In this document: positions 60,797 through 64,000 of the stretch, one piece after another | How positions within the stretch are numbered: the first letter of the stretch is position 1 | Layout: each line of letters begins with the position of its first letter | From: CAUYUA01 sp963575675 | GTDB lineage: Bacteria; Pseudomonadota; Alphaproteobacteria; Azospirillales; Azospirillaceae | Assembly (NCBI GenBank): GCA_963575675.1 | Contig: CAUYUA010000217.1 | Span: 1 to 64,000, forward strand | Direction of reading: 5' to 3' | DNA: 64,000 nucleotides | Position numbers and translations under genes: made by a program | Notes under the pieces: generated by a model | Told to the model about the DNA's origin: nothing | Databases searched by the model: none | Seen by the model: the letters and a program-made list of their open reading frames with translations, nothing else

Positions 60797-62461
60797 ATGA
60801 CTTTGCAGTATTCTGATTTGCTTCGTATCTTGCAGGTCATGGATGTCGGCGTCATTTGCGACGAAAGTCAGGGGCGTATTCGATGTTATGGGCCGCTTTG
60901 CGCTTCTTTAAGCGATATTTTAGAGGCCTGCGATCCCACGGAGAGCAAACCGGCTCTTGATGACGCCTGTGAGATTGCGACGCCGGGTTCTTTGTCTGTG
61001 TTTTTTGAAAAAGCTCTTTCGTTGAAGGAAGGGTTGCATGCGGCGTTTGCCTCTGAGGCGTTGGCGCCGGTCGATGGAGAGACCGCAGAAGCTGTTCTGG
61101 ACGCTGTTTTGAACGGCTCCGGGCAAGGAAGCGTCGTGCTTCATGGGCGCCGGCGCGTGCGTTTGTTGCGTGTGGCGCGTCCGGCGGGCGGCTTGATTTT
61201 GCTGATTCGCCCCGAGCGGACAACCGCCGACACGAATGAGGCCAAGTTGAATTTGTTTCGGACCACGTTGGAAATGTTGTCCGATGCGGTGACCGTCGTT
61301 GATAAAGACCTTAATATTGTTCTATGGAATCAAAATCTTTTGTCGTTTTTGAATTTTCCTCCCTCTTTGGTGGCGCCGGGAGGCACTTTGATTGATTTAT
61401 TTTGGTATAATGCTCGGCGTGGCGAGTACGGCGAAGGCGATCCTGAAGAGCAGGTGCGTCATCGCACGGCTTTGGCGCGGCAATGGAAGTCGCACGCCTT
61501 TCAGCGTGTTCGGCCTGATGGTCGCGTGCTTGAGATTCGCGGCAATCCAATTCCCGGCGGCGGTTTCGTCACCACCTACACCGACATCACGGCGCGCGCG
61601 CGCGCTGAATCCGAACTCCGCGCCGCCAAGGATCGTGTGGAGCAAGCGCTGGAAGATTTAAGAGCCACTCAAAACAGTTTACTGCAAGCAGAGAAAATGG
61701 CGTCGTTGGGAGGGCTGGTCGCCGGAGTCGCTCATGAAATCAACACTCCGGTCGGGATTGGTCTAACCAGCGCCTCAACTTTGGCCGTCGTGACGGAGGA
61801 GATTCGGCGTCTTTATCAAAACGACGACATGTCGCAGGAAGAGTTTGAAAATTATTTGGATATGGCAAGCGAAGCGGCGCGGTTGATGATGGTCAATATG
61901 AATCGCGCCGCCGAGTTAATTCGTAGTTTCAAACAAGTCGCCGTCGACCAAACCAGCGCCGAGCGGAGAGAATTCGAACTAGGATCTTATATACACGAAG
62001 TTTTATTAAGTCTAAAACCTGCTTTGAAAAAAACACCTCACGCCGTTCTGGTTGAATGTCCGCAAGCGTTGATCGTTGATAGCTACCCCGGCGCATTATC
62101 TCAAATTATAACAAATTTTGTGATGAATGCCTTACTTCATGCGTTTCAAGGAACCGAAGTTGGATGCTTGACTATTTCCGTCAAACGGATGGATGATGAT
62201 CAAATAAACCTTAATTTTACAGACAACGGAAAAGGAATCCCGTCTGAATATTTATCAAAGATTTTTGATCCGTTTTTTACGACGCGTCGTAGCGCCGGAG
62301 GAAGTGGTTTGGGTTTGCATGTTGTTTATAATCTTGTGACGATAACCTTGCAGGGAAAAATCTCTGTTGAAAGTTGCGAGGGGTGGGGCACGCGGTTTTC
62401 TTTGAGTTTTCCCCGTGTGGCGGCGTCGATGATAAAAGACGTTGGGGGAGAACGGGAATGA
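60797..62461 (+). CDS. PAS histidine kinase, paralogue of the CHASE kinase transmitter
   Basis: The 554-residue kinase has an unrecognised N-terminal domain (about 1-145), a PAS_7 domain (about 155-270, with RRGEYGEGDPEEQV and YTDITARA), a coiled coil, a phosphoacceptor domain with GGLVAGVAHEINTPVG (His313) and an ATPase domain (VMNALLHAF, GGSGLGLHVVYNLV). No membrane helices are seen, so it is probably cytosolic. The transmitter matches the one at 37371-40460 almost throughout. It precedes a REC-DUF3369 gene that should be its partner. Confidence 0.92.
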   Translation: MTLQYSDLLRILQVMDVGVICDESQGRIRCYGPLCASLSDILEACDPTESKPALDDACEIATPGSLSVFFEKALSLKEGLHAAFASEALAPVDGETAEAVLDAVLNGSGQGSVVLHGRRRVRLLRVARPAGGLILLIRPERTTADTNEAKLNLFRTTLEMLSDAVTVVDKDLNIVLWNQNLLSFLNFPPSLVAPGGTLIDLFWYNARRGEYGEGDPEEQVRHRTALARQWKSHAFQRVRPDGRVLEIRGNPIPGGGFVTTYTDITARARAESELRAAKDRVEQALEDLRATQNSLLQAEKMASLGGLVAGVAHEINTPVGIGLTSASTLAVVTEEIRRLYQNDDMSQEEFENYLDMASEAARLMMVNMNRAAELIRSFKQVAVDQTSAERREFELGSYIHEVLLSLKPALKKTPHAVLVECPQALIVDSYPGALSQIITNFVMNALLHAFQGTEVGCLTISVKRMDDDQINLNFTDNGKGIPSEYLSKIFDPFFTTRRSAGGSGLGLHVVYNLVTITLQGKISVESCEGWGTRFSLSFPRVAASMIKDVGGERE

Positions 62462-62801
62462 GCCGGCGTAACGCGCCAAGTGTGTTTCGTTTGTTAGTTT
62501 ATTTAAAAGATGGCTCAGATTGGAAGTGATGTTTTTGATGTTTGTTTTTTTATGGGATTGAGTGTAATGTAAATTAATGTCAATTTTACTTAATTGCGCT
62601 CGGTGTGGCGCCAAGGCTGCTTCGTTGGAAACAGTGATGAATTTTTCAGATAGGCTCTAGTAAACGCGACTTCTTGTGTTTACTATCCAAGGTTAAGAGC
62701 TTTTTTTATTGTTGCTTGTTTCGACGTTACCATTGTCTCTATTTTAGCGCCTAACGTGCGCGTTCAAGTCGTGAAGTCGTCGGGAACAACCGGAGAATGC
62801 A
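62462..62801. other. 340-bp intergenic region between paired regulatory genes
   Basis: No gene or clear hairpin is visible. It separates a kinase from its putative response regulator, so the two may be transcribed separately or with an internal promoter. Confidence 0.5.
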
Positions 62802-64000
62802 ATGGCCGGCAAGATTGTTTTTGCCAAGAAAAAACATGGTGAAGACGCACATTGGGGAAGGCCTTGGACGATCCTCATTGTGGATGATGAGCCGGAAGTT
62901 CATTCGGTGACGCGGTTGGCCTTGCGTGACGTCACCTATAAAGAGAGGCCGCTTCAGTTTCTGGAGGCGTATTCGGCGGGGGAAGCAAGAAAAATATTGG
63001 CCGAGCATAATGACATCGCGTTGATACTTCTCGATGTGGTGATGGAAACCGACGACGCCGGTTTGCTGTTGGTGGATGAGATTCGCAGCAATTTTGGAAA
63101 CCGTAAGTCAAGAATAGTATTGCGCACCGGACAGCCTGGACAGGCGCCGGAAAAAGAGATTATTGTTCGTTATGATATAAATGATTACAAAGCGAAAACA
63201 GAGCTGACGCAAGAACGATTGTTTACAACTGTCGTATCCGCTCTGCGTTCGTATGATGACATTATTGCGTTGGACTTTAATCGGCAAGGATTAGAGCGAA
63301 TTGTTGCCGCATCGGCTTCTCTGTTCCAAGTGCGCTCGATGGAGATGTTCGCGAGCGGCGTACTGACGCAAGTCAGCGGGGTTTTAGGATGTGGCGAAGA
63401 TGGCATTCTGGCGATGCGGCGCGGCGATTTGGGGGGAGGGCATCCAGATGATTTATATGTTATGGCTGCGGCGGGGCGTTATCAATGTATGATCAATCAA
63501 CCGGCGGAAGCATGTGTTAATCATGAAATTGCGCAATTAGTTTCTCAGGCTTTGTTTGAAAAACGTCATCTCTATGATCGTAGTAAAAACTGCTTGTATC
63601 TCCGCACGCCGAACGACCGAGAAATGGCTGTTTTTTTTCGCACGGATCGTCCATTGACGGCTTTGGATCGGCAGTTGTTGGAAGTGTTGTGCGTGAATAT
63701 TTCCATCGGTTTAGACAATGTGCAGATGTGCGAGTCTTTGTCTGATATGAACCATAACCTTGAACGCTTGGTTGATGAGCGGACGCAAGAGCTGGACATA
63801 AAACGCTTGGAGGCGGAAGCGGCGACTCGACGGCTTCGCGGAATTATTGAATTGGCGCAGGACGCAATTATCTCGGTAGATGCTGGGCATCGAATCACGT
63901 TGTTCAATCCGGCGGCTGAACGGATGTTTGGATGGTCGGCGGCGGAATGTGTTGGGCAGTCGTTAAATATTCTATTGCCGGAAGATGTGATGACGTCTCA
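62802..64000 (+). CDS. response regulator REC-DUF3369-PAS (partial, runs off the window)
   Basis: From ATG 62802 (GGAG seven bases upstream) the frame stays open to the window end (399 codons). It has a receiver (WTILIVDDEPEVHSVTRLA, Asp in LLLDVVMETDDAGL, RTGQPGQAPE, YDINDYKAKTEL), a DUF3369 domain to about residue 310, a coiled coil (NLERLVDERTQELD) and a PAS domain (IIELAQDAIISVDAGH, LFNPAAERMFGW). The receiver and middle domain match the REC-DUF3369-HD-GYP protein at 35804, but the output differs: PAS follows instead of HD-GYP. A kinase or GGDEF/EAL output probably lies beyond the end. Confidence 0.9.
   Translation, partial: MAGKIVFAKKKHGEDAHWGRPWTILIVDDEPEVHSVTRLALRDVTYKERPLQFLEAYSAGEARKILAEHNDIALILLDVVMETDDAGLLLVDEIRSNFGNRKSRIVLRTGQPGQAPEKEIIVRYDINDYKAKTELTQERLFTTVVSALRSYDDIIALDFNRQGLERIVAASASLFQVRSMEMFASGVLTQVSGVLGCGEDGILAMRRGDLGGGHPDDLYVMAAAGRYQCMINQPAEACVNHEIAQLVSQALFEKRHLYDRSKNCLYLRTPNDREMAVFFRTDRPLTALDRQLLEVLCVNISIGLDNVQMCESLSDMNHNLERLVDERTQELDIKRLEAEAATRRLRGIIELAQDAIISVDAGHRITLFNPAAERMFGWSAAECVGQSLNILLPEDVMTS

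Overview
The window reads as chromosomal DNA of an alphaproteobacterium, probably Rhodospirillales-like. Supporting signs are a squalene-hopene cyclase, a HemB whose metal-site loop lacks the zinc cysteines, small alphaproteobacterial conserved proteins, an alphaproteobacterial XRE regulator, and a very high density of multi-domain sensor kinases and chemoreceptor-type proteins. The genus call is inference; no rRNA is present to fix it. Base composition is moderate, with one extremely AT-rich island near 58.1-58.3 kb.

Layout. 0-6.2 kb: a small protein, a uracil-DNA glycosylase family protein, a peptidoglycan-binding membrane protein with an overlapping DsbA-like oxidoreductase, a CitE-like CoA-ester lyase and a large exported protein. 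6.9-8.3 kb: a family 2 glycosyltransferase with a possible coupled leader peptide. 8.4-12.7 kb: a two-gene phosphorelay whose big hybrid kinase starts with an ethylene-receptor-like membrane module. 13.3-15.0 kb: a phasin-like gene broken by an IS256-family element with an exact 8-bp target duplication. 15.6-20.7 kb: a CheB-CheR-PAS-kinase-REC-REC-LuxR protein split by a frameshift at an A6 run. 20.9-29.8 kb: a complete kdp potassium operon (a small membrane ORF, kdpF, A, B, C, D, E), three of whose intergenic gaps carry copies of a repeat family. 29.8-33.4 kb: metQ-metN-metI-cysK on the minus strand. 33.5-35.1 kb: a PaaK-like ligase and a small protein. 35.8-40.5 kb: a CHASE-PAS kinase with a REC-DUF3369-HD-GYP partner. 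40.9-42.8 kb: uvrC. 43.3-48.4 kb: a protein with several CheW-like domains, a chemoreceptor with an altered signalling tip, and an MscS channel fused to a cyclic-nucleotide domain. 48.6 kb: tRNA-Ser(GCT). 49-56.3 kb: shc, a lipid kinase, a metallophosphoesterase, hemB, a pentapeptide-repeat protein and map. 56.6-60.5 kb: a triple beta-sandwich repeat protein, an XRE regulator, an HD hydrolase and a CoxG-like protein. 60.8-64 kb: a second PAS kinase/REC-DUF3369 pair that is paralogous to the one at 35.8-40.5 kb; its second gene runs off the window.

Three noncoding themes stand out. First, a roughly 140-bp GC-rich repeat (seven clear copies, one diverged) sits just 3' of genes, singly or as head-to-head or tail-to-tail pairs; one pair forms a 281-bp palindrome. 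Second, a smaller hairpin repeat (three copies) shares the core with stem, GCTTTCGC-type loop and a flanking imperfect palindrome. Third, many short (11-19 bp) tandem duplications are scattered through coding and noncoding DNA. The strongest candidate for an undescribed system is the 43.3-48.4 kb cluster (multi-CheW protein, divergent chemoreceptor, cyclic-nucleotide-gated MscS channel), followed by the ethylene-receptor-like phosphorelay and the twin DUF3369 modules.
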